From DASRDR01 sp035550795 (GTDB taxonomy: Bacteria > Methylomirabilota > Methylomirabilia > Rokubacteriales > DASRDR01), in NCBI GenBank assembly GCA_035550795.1, contig DASZOL010000063.1:1-64000 (forward strand): DNA of 64,000 nt, given 5' to 3'. This document shows, in pieces, positions 34,896 through 43,416 of the stretch. Numbering within the stretch: position 1 is the stretch's first letter; each line of letters starts with the position of its first letter. The notes below the pieces were generated by a model, which made no database searches, was not told where the DNA came from, and saw nothing but the letters and a program-made list of their open reading frames with translations. Made by a program: the position numbers and the translations under genes.

Positions 34896-35846
34896 ATGCC
34901 GCCGAAAGGCTCGGTCTCCGTCCTGGTGTACCACCCGGACGAGGCCCAAGCCTATGCGCGACTGGTTCGCGCCCCGCGAGGTCAGATTCGACTCCGGGTC
35001 GCCTCCACTCCCGAGACAGCGTTGCCCTTCGTGGAGGAGATGGACGTCCTCTACACCTGGGGCTTCCCCGCCGAGCTCCTTCCCATGGCCAGACGCCTTC
35101 GCTGGGTCCAGGTCATGGGCGCCGGCGTGAACGCCTTCCTCGACGTACCTTTTCCGCCCAAGGTCATGCTCACGAGGATCGAGGGAGTCTTCGGCCCGTG
35201 GATGGCCGAGTACGTGTTCGGCTGGCTCCTCTGGGCCTCCCAGCGGACGGAGACCCTCCGCATCGCCCAGCGGCTCCGCCGCTGGGAGCCGCTCAATCCA
35301 GTGCTGCTGCGAGGCAAGACACTCGGCATAGTGGGCGTGGGATCGATCGGGCGCGTGGTCGCCTCGGTGGGGCGCGCATTCCAGATGCGGGTCCTCGGCC
35401 TCTCCCGGACCGGACACCGGGTGCCCGAGGTCGACCGCGTCTATCGCCGGCCGGCCTTCCACGAGTTCCTCGCGGCGAGCGACTACGTGGTCCTCGTCGT
35501 GCCACTCACCCCGGAAACCCGCGGGATGCTGGGCGAGCCCGAGCTGCACGCCATGAGGCCGGAATCGTGGCTGGTAAACCTCGGACGGGGCTCGCTCATC
35601 CAGGAGCCGGCCCTGGTCCGCGCCCTTCAGGAGCGCTGGATCGCCGGCGCCGTGCTCGACGTCTTCTCCGAAGAGCCCCTTCCCACCGAGCACCCGTTCT
35701 GGGGCATGGCGAACGTCGTCGTGACGCCACACATCTCGGGACCGAGCCTCCCGGAGGAGATCGCCCCGACCTTCAACGAGAACCTGAAGCGCTTCCTCAC
35801 GGGCCGGCAGCTGCGCGGCCGGGTCGACATCCGCCGGGGATACTAG
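34896..35846 (+). CDS. D-2-hydroxyacid dehydrogenase (hydroxypyruvate/glyoxylate reductase-like)
   Basis: 316 residues. The NAD(P)-binding Rossmann motif is GIVGVGSIGR (about 145-154); catalytic Arg is in VNLGRGSLI, Glu in FSEEPLPTEHPFW and His in TPHISGPSLPEE. It reduces 2-ketoacids such as glyoxylate or hydroxypyruvate in the cytosol. The short form resembles GhrA-like enzymes. With SHMT and two glyoxylate aminotransferases it fits C2/serine metabolism. Substrate is inferred. Confidence 0.85.
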   Translation: MPPKGSVSVLVYHPDEAQAYARLVRAPRGQIRLRVASTPETALPFVEEMDVLYTWGFPAELLPMARRLRWVQVMGAGVNAFLDVPFPPKVMLTRIEGVFGPWMAEYVFGWLLWASQRTETLRIAQRLRRWEPLNPVLLRGKTLGIVGVGSIGRVVASVGRAFQMRVLGLSRTGHRVPEVDRVYRRPAFHEFLAASDYVVLVVPLTPETRGMLGEPELHAMRPESWLVNLGRGSLIQEPALVRALQERWIAGAVLDVFSEEPLPTEHPFWGMANVVVTPHISGPSLPEEIAPTFNENLKRFLTGRQLRGRVDIRRGY

Positions 35847-35874
35847 CGGCGGGGGATCGAGGGAGCCCCCGCCG
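35847..35874. terminator. Bidirectional terminator hairpin between convergent genes
   Basis: CGGCGGGGG (35847-35855) and CCCCCGCCG (35866-35874) pair perfectly across a 10-nt loop, exactly between the stops of the dehydrogenase and the DJ-1-like gene. Confidence 0.55.
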
Positions 35875-35879
35875 CCGCG

Positions 35880-36404
35880 TCACCGCTTCGCGAGCGCCTT
35901 CACGATCTCCCGGCAGAAGGCCGGCAGGTCGTCGGGCTTCCGTGACGTGATCAAGTTCCCGTCGACCACGACCTCCTGGTCGACCCACGTCGCCCCGGCG
36001 TTCACCAGGTCGTCCTTGATGGAGAAGAAGCTCGTCGCGCGCTTGCCCTTCAGGATCCCCGCCGACACCGGCATCCAGCCGGCGTGGCAGATGGCCGCCA
36101 CGACCTTCCCCTCGCCGAAGGCGTCCCGGACCAGCTTCACCATGGCAGACGAGCGCCGCATGAGGTCCGGTGCGAAGCCGCCCGGGATGACCACGGCGTC
36201 GTACTCGACGGCGCTCACCTGCTCGGCCTGCACGTCCACGGGGACGGGATAGCCGTGCTTCGAGGTGTAGCTCTTGGCGCTGCCGCTGCCGACGACGTGG
36301 ACGTCGGCGCCCTCCTCCTTGAGCCGGTAGTACGGAACCCAGAGCTCCATTTCCTGGTAGAGGTTCTCCGCGAGGATCGCCACACGCTTGCCTCTGAGCT
36401 GCAT
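35880..36404 (-). CDS. DJ-1/PfpI-family protein
   Basis: 174 residues with the flavodoxin-like DJ-1 fold. The nucleophile elbow is AAICHAGWM, with Cys106 and His107, and VVIPGGFAPDLMR is the glycine-rich loop. Members are proteases, glyoxalases or deglycases. GGGAGG lies shortly before ATG 36404, which is preferred over the longer upstream frame. Convergent with the dehydrogenase gene. Confidence 0.9.
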   Translation of the reverse strand: MQLRGKRVAILAENLYQEMELWVPYYRLKEEGADVHVVGSGSAKSYTSKHGYPVPVDVQAEQVSAVEYDAVVIPGGFAPDLMRRSSAMVKLVRDAFGEGKVVAAICHAGWMPVSAGILKGKRATSFFSIKDDLVNAGATWVDQEVVVDGNLITSRKPDDLPAFCREIVKALAKR

Positions 36405-36513
36405 CGTCCCTCCCTCGTGAGCCGGGCCGGAGCCCGCCTGTTGAGCTCGATCCATCACCTGGCGTGTACAACGCGGCGCGGTCGAGGTCAAGGGGCGGGT
36501 CGAGCAGGCGCGG

Positions 36514-36915
36514 TCAGCGGGACTGGACGATGCCGAGCGCCTTGGCGACGACGGTCTCGATCCGGTCCGGATCCGTGGGCTTCTGTGCGTAGTGCAGGAT
36601 GCCGATTTGGCGGGCACGGACCTCGAACTCCGGCCGGTAGTCACCGGATGTCATCAGCACGTGCACGCGGGGGTCGACCTCCTTGAGTCGCGACACGAGG
36701 GCGTGTCCCGACATGTCGCGAAGGGCCACGTCCACGATGGCCACGCGCAGACGCCCCGCGTGAGCGAGGTCGAGCGCATCTTGTCCCACTGCCGTGTGCC
36801 CAACGCGAAAGCCTCGCCGCGTGAGGTGATCGGCGAGCGCACGGCCCGCCTCGTCGTCGGCATCGACTACCAGGAGGAGCGTGTCGTCCCGTTCCAACCC
36901 TGACGGGTACGCCAT
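36514..36915 (-). CDS. Single-domain response regulator
   Basis: 133 residues, a stand-alone CheY-like receiver: acidic pocket near VVDADDE, phosphoacceptor D62 in AIVDVALRD, conserved Thr/Ser in LMTSGDYRP and Lys in YAQKPTD. No output domain, so it acts by protein contact or phosphorelay. An NtrC-type regulator lies further downstream on the same strand across a 180-nt gap in the opposite order. Confidence 0.85.
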   Translation of the reverse strand: MAYPSGLERDDTLLLVVDADDEAGRALADHLTRRGFRVGHTAVGQDALDLAHAGRLRVAIVDVALRDMSGHALVSRLKEVDPRVHVLMTSGDYRPEFEVRARQIGILHYAQKPTDPDRIETVVAKALGIVQSR

Positions 36916-37070
36916 GGCCCTATGGCGATTGCAAGGAGAATGCCACCGGACGGTCTACTGTGCCCGCGCGTGCTGCCGCTGTCTACACGCGAGGGCCTCA
37001 AGCGCCCGCAAACAAAATCGAGAGCCGTCGGATTGGACTCGGGGAAGGGCTGCCCCAGTCGGCACGCCAT

Positions 37071-37087
37071 CCTGTCACTTTGGCAGG
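37071..37087 (-). terminator. Weak hairpin just after the NtrC-type gene
   Basis: CCTGTCA, loop CTT, TGGCAGG (7 bp with one G-U pair) lies 8 nt beyond the stop of the minus-strand gene. No T-run. Confidence 0.3.
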
Positions 37088-37094
37088 ACGGGGG

Positions 37095-38471
37095 TCAGTT
37101 GATCCCGTACTCCTTGAGACGACGATACAGCGTACGGCTCGACAGCCCCAGCGCACGTGCCGCCTTGGCACGATCGTTCCCATGGATGGCAAGGGCGCGG
37201 AGGATCAGATCCCGCTCCGCCTGCGCCAGGGTCGGGACAGCGCCCGTCGTCGAGGCCGGCAGTGGAAGTGCCGAGGGCCCCGCCTCCCGCGGGGGCGCTC
37301 CACCGCCGAGCGCCGGCAGGTCGACGAGCCTGATCTGGTCACGGGCGCCCAGCGCATAGGCGCGCTCGATCAGGTTCTCGAGCTCCCGCACGTTGCCCGG
37401 AAAGTCGTACGCGAGAAGGGCCGCCATGGCGTCCGGGGCGATGCCCTTGATCTCGCGGCCGAACCGCTGGTTGAACTGGCGAATGAATGCGGTCACCAGG
37501 GCCGACACGTCCGAGCGCCGGTCGCGCAGCGGAGGGATCTGGAGCCGAACGACGTTGAGCCGATAGAAGAGATCCTGCCGCAGACTGCCGTCCTTGATCG
37601 CCACCTCCAGGTTCCTGTTCGTGGCGGCGATGACCCGGGTGTCGACGGTGTAGCTCCTGGTCGACCCGACCGGGCGCACGTCCTTCTCCTGGAGGACCCG
37701 CAGCAGCTTCACCTGGAGCGCAGGCGGCAGCTCGGCCACCTCGTCCAGGAAGATCGTCCCCGCGTGCGCGGAGCGGAACAGGCCCAGGGTGTCGGCGACC
37801 GCCCCCGAGAACGCCCCCCGCACGTGGCCGAAGAACTCTGACTCCAGGAGGTCCGAGGGCACCGCCCCGCAGTTGACCGTGATGAAGGGGCCGCCGGCCC
37901 GTGCGGAGAGCCGATGGATGGCCGCCGCTACCAACTCCTTCCCCGTGCCGCTCTCGCCCTCGATCAGCACCGGCGAATCCGCCGGGGCCACCCGGACAAT
38001 CATCCCCTTCACCGCCTCCATGACCGGCGAGACCCCGACAAGCTCGCTCATGCGCAGCTGCTCGCCGAGCCGGCTTCGGAGCGCGTTGACCTCCTGACGC
38101 AGCAACCGCCGCTCCAGGATGTGCTCCAGGAGGTGACGCAGCTCCTCCAGGACCAGCGGCTTCGTCAGGTAGTCGTAGGCGCCCAGCTTCAGCGTCTCCA
38201 CCGCGGTCGCCACGGTCGGATCGCCGGTCATCATGAGCACCTCGATGGAGGGGTCGTGCCGCTTCAGGTGCCGTAAGAGCTCCACGCCGTCCATCTCCGG
38301 GAGGTGGATGTCGACGACGGCGACCTCGAAGAGCTGCGTCTCGAGGAGCTCAACGGCCCGGCTACCGGACGGGACCACGACGGCCTGGTAACCCCAGCTG
38401 CGCAACACCTCCGCGAGGAGGTCGCGCAACGTGTCGTCGTCCTCCACGACGAGCACGTGCAGCCGCTTCAT
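37095..38471 (-). CDS. NtrC-family sigma-54-dependent response regulator (second)
   Basis: 458 residues: receiver domain (phosphoacceptor D54 in VAVVDIHLPEMDG), AAA+ domain (GESGTGKE; contact loop GAFSGA; LDEVAELPP) and C-terminal Fis-type HTH (NDRAKAARALGLSSRTLYRRL). The Thr-to-Ser change in the GAFTGA loop is conservative. ATG 38471 shares one base with the PDZ gene stop (TGATG), so the regulator is translationally coupled to an envelope PDZ protein. No kinase is adjacent. Confidence 0.92.
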   Translation of the reverse strand: MKRLHVLVVEDDDTLRDLLAEVLRSWGYQAVVVPSGSRAVELLETQLFEVAVVDIHLPEMDGVELLRHLKRHDPSIEVLMMTGDPTVATAVETLKLGAYDYLTKPLVLEELRHLLEHILERRLLRQEVNALRSRLGEQLRMSELVGVSPVMEAVKGMIVRVAPADSPVLIEGESGTGKELVAAAIHRLSARAGGPFITVNCGAVPSDLLESEFFGHVRGAFSGAVADTLGLFRSAHAGTIFLDEVAELPPALQVKLLRVLQEKDVRPVGSTRSYTVDTRVIAATNRNLEVAIKDGSLRQDLFYRLNVVRLQIPPLRDRRSDVSALVTAFIRQFNQRFGREIKGIAPDAMAALLAYDFPGNVRELENLIERAYALGARDQIRLVDLPALGGGAPPREAGPSALPLPASTTGAVPTLAQAERDLILRALAIHGNDRAKAARALGLSSRTLYRRLKEYGIN

Positions 38472-39205
38472 CAACGGCTCGGGGGCTGCGCGGGCGGCAG
38501 GGTGAGCAGGAGGGACTCACCCTCACGCTCTACGCGAAGTTGCACCGCGTTGCGGAGGTAGAGCTCCTGGGCCCGTTCACGGAACTCGTCCACCGTCTCC
38601 ACCGCGACGCCGTCGACGGCGAGGATCCGGTCCCCTGCGTGCAGACCTCCCCGCGCGGCCGGGCTGCGCTCGGCGACTCCGGCAACCACCGGGACTCGAA
38701 GCTCCCGCACGGCGGGTCGATCCTCGGCGCCGTCCCGGACGAAGAACCCGAACTCGAACGCGACCCGGTCGGCGACCGCCTCCGCGGGCATTCGACCGAC
38801 GCGAATCTTCACCGCCTGGCGCTCGCGCTCGCGAAGCACGACGAGAGCGAGATCGCGGCCCGGCGGCGTGCCGCCGACGAGTCGCTGAAGCGCACGCGTC
38901 TCCACGATCGGGCGCCCGTCGATGGCCACGACGAGGTCGCCTTCGCGCAGACCGGAGGTCTCGGCCGGCGTCTCCTTCATGACCTGGGCGATCAGCACGC
39001 CGTAGCCTTCAGTGACGCCGGATCTCTTCGCGATCTCCTCCATCTCCTGCTCGGTCAGGTCCCGGATCCGGACCCCGAGCCACCCCCACTGCTCCCCGGC
39101 GACGGCGCCGCTCGCGAGCCACAGGAGCGCCAGCACCGGGAGCATCGCGATCCATCGGACCGCCCGCCCCCCTCCACGCCCGACACGTCCCGGCTCAGGC
39201 GTCAT
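38471..39205 (-). CDS. Secreted protein with two PDZ domains
   Basis: 244 residues: signal/anchor (about 18-37), PDZ 1 (about 45-135; GYGVLIAQVMKETPAETSGLREGDLVVAIDG) and PDZ 2 (about 155-240; ERSPAARGGLHAGDRILAVDG). There is no protease domain. PDZ-only envelope proteins bind exposed C-termini and could sense misfolded proteins. ATG 39205 has GAGGAGGAG upstream and lies 11 nt inside the Lon-N gene. Confidence 0.85.
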   Translation of the reverse strand: MTPEPGRVGRGGGRAVRWIAMLPVLALLWLASGAVAGEQWGWLGVRIRDLTEQEMEEIAKRSGVTEGYGVLIAQVMKETPAETSGLREGDLVVAIDGRPIVETRALQRLVGGTPPGRDLALVVLRERERQAVKIRVGRMPAEAVADRVAFEFGFFVRDGAEDRPAVRELRVPVVAGVAERSPAARGGLHAGDRILAVDGVAVETVDEFRERAQELYLRNAVQLRVEREGESLLLTLPPAQPPSR

Positions 39206-39866
39206 CGGACTCCTCCTCTTCCTCGTCACCTTCCCGGCCAGCAACCATGGTGAGGAGCTCGTCGAGAGCCGCCAGGGCAAGGTCGAGCCGCTCGCTCACG
39301 TCGGCGGCCTCGAGCAACCGCTGCCTCACCTCCGAGTCGGGGACGACCGCGGACACGATCCGATCGATCACGGCGCCCGGCGACGCACCTGCCACGGTGA
39401 GGCGCCCGACCACGTCAGGATGCGACTGGCCGAGGGCCACCAGCAGCCGGGCGTGGGCCGTCCGGAGCTCCTGCATGCGCTCCGGGAACGTGCGATCATT
39501 CGGGCTCGGCCCGCGATCATCGAGCCGCTCCGCTCGGACCATGCGGTACAGGCGCCCCTCAGGCGGCTCCTCCGCCACGATCCGGAGCCGCGCGCGGCCG
39601 TCCAGCAGGATGTTGTACCGACCGTCCGCTAGCGCCTCGGCCTGGATGATCTCCCCCGCTCCGGCTACGGCGCGGACGGCTGGCCGACCTTGATAGTCCT
39701 TCTCCCACCCCGCGCGCAGCATGACGACGGCCAGCCAGCGATCCCCCGCCAGGCAGTCGGCGACCATCCGGCGATAGCGCGCCTCGAACACGTGGAGGGG
39801 GAGAACCGTCTCGGGGAAGAACGCGACGTCGGGCAGCGGAAAGATGGGGATGCGAAGCTCGTGCAC
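39195..39866 (-). CDS. Lon N-terminal-domain (LON substrate-binding) protein
   Basis: 223 residues, stand-alone Lon-N (PUA-like) domain: IPIFPLPDVAFFPETVLPLHVFEARYRRMV at the start, GRARLRIVAEEPPEGRLYRM in the middle, and a helical Asp/Glu-rich tail. No ATPase or protease domain follows. Such proteins may bind substrates for proteolysis. GTG start. It overlaps the downstream PDZ gene. Confidence 0.87.
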   Translation of the reverse strand: MHELRIPIFPLPDVAFFPETVLPLHVFEARYRRMVADCLAGDRWLAVVMLRAGWEKDYQGRPAVRAVAGAGEIIQAEALADGRYNILLDGRARLRIVAEEPPEGRLYRMVRAERLDDRGPSPNDRTFPERMQELRTAHARLLVALGQSHPDVVGRLTVAGASPGAVIDRIVSAVVPDSEVRQRLLEAADVSERLDLALAALDELLTMVAGREGDEEEEESDDA

Positions 39867-39929
39867 CGGTCGCGGCCTACTCTGGAGCGACCCGGGCTGG
39901 ACGACCCCTCCGCTCCGCTGGTTCCTGCA

Positions 39930-41051
39930 TCAGCTGATGAGCGGCAGCCTCGGCGCCGCGGCCTCGGCGAGGCGGCTTCGGACTCCGGCCGCCACCCGCC
40001 GGAAGGCGTCGGCCTGGGGGGACGAGGGGCGTGCGACCACGATCGGCTCGCCCGTGTCGCCGCCGATGCGCGTCTCCGTGTCGATCGGGATCGAGCCCAG
40101 GACCGGAACCTCGAACTCGCTCGCGAGCCTCGCGCCGCCGCCCTCGCCGAAGATCGGCGTGGCGTGGGAGCAGTGAGGGCACACGAACCCCGCCATGTTC
40201 TCGACGATGCCCAGCACCGGCACGTTCATCTTGCGAAACATCTGCAAGCCCTTCCGGACGTCAAGCAGCGACACGTCTTGCGGGGTCGTCACCATGACCG
40301 CGCCGGACAGAGGCAACGTCTGGGACAGCGAGAGCTGGGCATCGCCGGTCCCCGGAGGCATGTCGAAGATCAGGTAGTCGAGCGGTCCCCACTCCACGTC
40401 CTTGAGGAACTGCTGGACGGCCGAGTGGATCATCGGCCCCCGCCAGATCACCGGGTCCCCCTCCTTCACGAAGAACCCGATCGACATGACCTTCACACCG
40501 TAGGCCTGGACAGGCACGATGCGGTTCGCGACCATCGCGGGCCGCCCGCGCGCCCCGATCATGAGGGGGATGTTGGGCCCGTACACGTCGACGTCGACGA
40601 TGCCGACCTCGGCCCCCTCGCCGTGCAGCGCGAGCGCCAGGTTCACGGCCACCGTTGACTTGCCGACGCCGCCCTTGCCGGAGGACACCGCGATGGTGTG
40701 CTTGACCTCCGGGATCAGCTCTTCCGCCGGCGGGCGAGCAGGGCCGTGGCCGTGTCCCGTGGTGTGCCCCGTGCCCGCGCGTGAGGCCATTCCGGCCTTC
40801 ACGTCGGACACACCTGGAAGGGCTTGGACGACCTTGCGGGCCCGGCTGTGGATCTCGGCTCGGGCCAGAGGTGGCTGCTCGCTGGTGAACTGGAGGGTGA
40901 ACGCGACCTGACCACCTTCGACCGTCAGCCCCTCGACGAGCCCAAGGGTCACGATGTCCTGACCGGCATTGGGATCGAGCACGCCGCGGAGTGCCGCCAA
41001 CACGGCGTCTCTCGTGAGCCCGGCCCCCTTGCTTCCGCCGAAAAGCCCCAT
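39930..41051 (-). CDS. Mrp/NBP35-family Fe-S cluster carrier ATPase
   Basis: 373 residues: N-terminal MIP18/DUF59 domain (about 8-85), His/Pro-rich linker, then the ParA-like ATPase with deviant Walker A SSGKGGVGKST, and CPHC (in GFVCPHCSHAT) for a bridging Fe-S cluster. It delivers Fe-S clusters to apo-proteins in the cytosol, relevant for the many Fe-S proteins here. It has its own strong promoter and is first of the Mrp-LonN-PDZ-NtrC gene run. Confidence 0.92.
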   Translation of the reverse strand: MGLFGGSKGAGLTRDAVLAALRGVLDPNAGQDIVTLGLVEGLTVEGGQVAFTLQFTSEQPPLARAEIHSRARKVVQALPGVSDVKAGMASRAGTGHTTGHGHGPARPPAEELIPEVKHTIAVSSGKGGVGKSTVAVNLALALHGEGAEVGIVDVDVYGPNIPLMIGARGRPAMVANRIVPVQAYGVKVMSIGFFVKEGDPVIWRGPMIHSAVQQFLKDVEWGPLDYLIFDMPPGTGDAQLSLSQTLPLSGAVMVTTPQDVSLLDVRKGLQMFRKMNVPVLGIVENMAGFVCPHCSHATPIFGEGGGARLASEFEVPVLGSIPIDTETRIGGDTGEPIVVARPSSPQADAFRRVAAGVRSRLAEAAAPRLPLIS

Positions 41052-41059
41052 CGCGCCTC

Positions 41060-41088
41060 ACTATACGGAAGGGGTCAGAGAGGGTCAA
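41060..41088 (-). promoter_or_regulatory. Strong sigma-70 promoter of the Mrp gene, leaderless geometry
   Basis: On the minus strand TTGACC (41088-41083), 17 nt spacer, TATAGT (41065-41060). The ATG at 41051 follows after only 8 nt, so the expected transcript begins at or next to the start codon. Confidence 0.6.
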
Positions 41089-41140
41089 GCAACGGGGCCT
41101 CGGACGATGGAAAATCGCGCCCGCGTCTCGAGGGGTCCCG

Positions 41141-41884
41141 TCACCGGAAGTCGAGATCGCGCAACCGGTCCGGGTCGAGCGCTGCGAGGGCGGCCAGCTC
41201 GACGGGCGTCGGCGGCGCGATGGTCGAGAGCCCGGAGAGGGGCTCGACCCTGAAGCCCGTCCGGCGGGACACCTCCTCGACGGTGACACCGGGCTGCAAC
41301 GCCTCCAGCCGGAGTCCCGCCGGCGTGCCGCGGAACACGGCGAGCGGTGTCACCAGGCGGTCCAGGTTGCCCGTCGCGGTGACGAAGTCCACCGCGGGCA
41401 CGAGCGACCTCGGGTCGTGACGCGTCCGGTAGACGATCACCCGCCGGCAGACCTGGAACAGGACGGCGGCGCCGCCGCCGCCGGGAAGCCGCACGCGCGG
41501 CCGATCGAAGTCGCCGATCACCGTCGAGTTGATACGCCCCTGGCCGTCGATCTGGACGCACCCCAGGATCATCACGTCGATCCGGCCGCGCAGCGCCAGC
41601 TGGTAGATGTCCACGTTCGAGAGAACGACGGGGGACCCGGCAAGCCAGTCCGGGCCGGACGACGAGCGCGGCAGCGTGGGCGGGGCGCCGTCCACGCCGC
41701 CGCCGATGGAGAGATGGCGGATCCCCGGGGAGTGGAGCCGACGGGCCAGGGCGATCGCGAGCGAGGGCAGAACGGAGTTCACTCCGTGGCACGCCACTTC
41801 GCCGTCCACGAGCAGCCGCGCCAGCGTGATGGCCATGCGCTCGGGGACGCCGACGGTGCCCACTCGCTCGGCATCCGGCCGCAC
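41141..41884 (-). CDS. CoA-transferase family I, beta subunit
   Basis: 247 residues. ACHGVNSVLPSLAIALARRLHSPG and GGGVDGAPPTLPRSSSGPDW, with VDIYQLALRGRIDVMILGCVQIDGQGRINSTVIGD, match the beta subunit of IpdB/GctB-like CoA-transferases. With the alpha subunit it exchanges CoA between acids, often in dicarboxylic or steroid-ring degradation. GTG 41884 begins 6 nt after the alpha stop. The catalytic Glu region is not obvious at this divergence. Confidence 0.82.
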   Translation of the reverse strand: MRPDAERVGTVGVPERMAITLARLLVDGEVACHGVNSVLPSLAIALARRLHSPGIRHLSIGGGVDGAPPTLPRSSSGPDWLAGSPVVLSNVDIYQLALRGRIDVMILGCVQIDGQGRINSTVIGDFDRPRVRLPGGGGAAVLFQVCRRVIVYRTRHDPRSLVPAVDFVTATGNLDRLVTPLAVFRGTPAGLRLEALQPGVTVEEVSRRTGFRVEPLSGLSTIAPPTPVELAALAALDPDRLRDLDFR

Positions 41885-41889
41885 GACGT

Positions 41890-42693
41890 TCAGGGAGCGG
41901 ACTCCAGGTACGCCCGGAGCCCCTCGACCGTCCGCGCGGCGTCGAGGTACCGGCGCACGCCGGCCTCGTCGATGTCGTAGCACCCGGGGCAGTCGCCCGG
42001 CCGGGCGCCGTCCGGGACCTCCACCACTGCCGCGACGGACAGATCGGAGATCCGGGTCATCTCGGGGGACCGAGCGAGCTCCTCGGACGGCACGATTCGC
42101 TCGGTGGTGAGGATCACCGCGTCGGCCGCCTGGGCCATCAGCAGGTCGTATCCGGGGGAGCCGAAGATCCGGGCGTTGCCGGAGGCGTCGGCCTCCTGCA
42201 CGTGAAGGAGCGCCCAGCGAGGCCGAAGCGCCGGCACGACGTAGATTTCGTCTCCCGTCCAGGGATCCTTGACGGTCCGGAAATCCGCGGTGGCAGGCAG
42301 GTCGGTCCCCCGGAAGCCCGGAACCGGCTCGAACGGCACGCCTAGGGATGCGGCCCGCAGCCCCGTCATCACCCCCACTCAGGAGAACTCGCGGACGCGG
42401 AGCATCCCGGACTCGACGGCCCGCCGGTAGCTCGGCAGCGCACCCCCGAACGCCGATTCGAGGGATGCGACGCCGGCGTCGACCTCCGCGAGACACCCCG
42501 CGGCGCAGAGGAGGTCTAGGTCGTAGGATGGAGAGGGCTTCGACAGGCGCAGGCCCCGCCGACCCTGCCGCGCCAGCTCCCGCACGAGGGCGGCCGGGAT
42601 CCGGTGCAACATCACGCCCCCGATGGTGATGTGGTCCCCGTCGGCCACGAGCGCGGCCGCTCGGGCGAGAGAGACGAGCTTTCCCTCAGCCAC
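41890..42693 (-). CDS. CoA-transferase family I, alpha subunit, interrupted by in-frame TGA
   Basis: A single frame of 267 codons has a TGA at 42381-42379 (codon 105). Upstream is the complete N-terminal half (VSLARAAALVADGDHITIGGVMLHRIPAALV ... VREFS); downstream is the C-terminal half (VGVMTGLRAASLGVPFEPVPGF ... LHVQEADASGNARI). Together they have normal family length. No Shine-Dalgarno sequence precedes the second half. It is either a nonsense mutation or sequencing error, or a recoded UGA: a bulged hairpin begins 14 nt after the TGA. The affected residue is not known to be a redox Cys. Confidence 0.75.
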
Positions 42694-42849
42694 CGCGGCG
42701 CTCCCGGCCCGGCAGGACGGCGTTCACGGGCTGATGATAGACCCGTGTCGCGGCGCCGGCCAGGCAACCTCCTCGAGAACGGGCGCGCGATCGCACCGCC
42801 GCGTGACCCCGGGGGCGCGCGGACGGTCGGGCGGCGCCCGAGCTGGCCG

Positions 42850-43416
42850 TCAGGTCCGCTCCACGAGAGACCGGACCGATTCCGGAACCTTGTCCCACGT
42901 CACGTACATCGCTTGAAAGGGCGCCTCCGCCGTCCCGATCGGCGGCCCGAACGGGACGAACCCGAGGTGGCGGTAGAGCTTGATCTGTTGCACGGCCGCC
43001 GAGATCAGCGCCAGATCGTACCCCTGCCTCCGACCCCACCGGGCGGCGCGCACGAGCAGCTCCCCGAAGACTCGCCCCCGGCGGTGCTGCGGCTCGATCA
43101 TCAGCAAGCGCACCTCGCACGCCTTGCGCGCGGGAGGCAGGTAGGCATCGAGATCGGCCAGCTTCCCGTCCAGCGAGAACGGCCGCTCGCCCGAGACCAT
43201 CACCATGCCGATCAGCCGCCGTCCCTCTAGGCAGACGAACGGCGTGCTCCGAGCCAGCAGGCGGTCGACGAGCCGGCGGTCAGGATTCGCCGGATGCTGC
43301 GGGATCTCCTCCACGAAGGTCCGGTAGTTCAGCCGATGGATCGCTTCGATCACCCAGGGCTCGCGGGCGATCCGGTAGGTCCGGCGCGGGCGGCGTCCCG
43401 CGTGGGACTGCGTCAT
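42850..43416 (-). CDS. GNAT-like N-acyltransferase (FeeM/autoinducer-synthase-like)
   Basis: 188 residues. YRIAREPWVIEAIHRLNYRTFVEEIPQH at the start, ACEVRLLMIEPQHRRGRVFGELL as the acyl-CoA-binding region, and LISAAVQQIKLYRHLGFVPFG at the end place it in the GNAT fold, closest in style to N-acyl amino acid or homoserine-lactone synthase-like members. The acyl donor and product are unknown. ATG 43416 overlaps the stop of the preceding small gene (ATGA). Confidence 0.8.
   Translation of the reverse strand: MTQSHAGRRPRRTYRIAREPWVIEAIHRLNYRTFVEEIPQHPANPDRRLVDRLLARSTPFVCLEGRRLIGMVMVSGERPFSLDGKLADLDAYLPPARKACEVRLLMIEPQHRRGRVFGELLVRAARWGRRQGYDLALISAAVQQIKLYRHLGFVPFGPPIGTAEAPFQAMYVTWDKVPESVRSLVERT

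Noticed and set aside
36916..37094. Sigma-54-like CGGCACGCCAT in the regulator intergenic region
   Set aside because: The -12 element is missing at the right distance.
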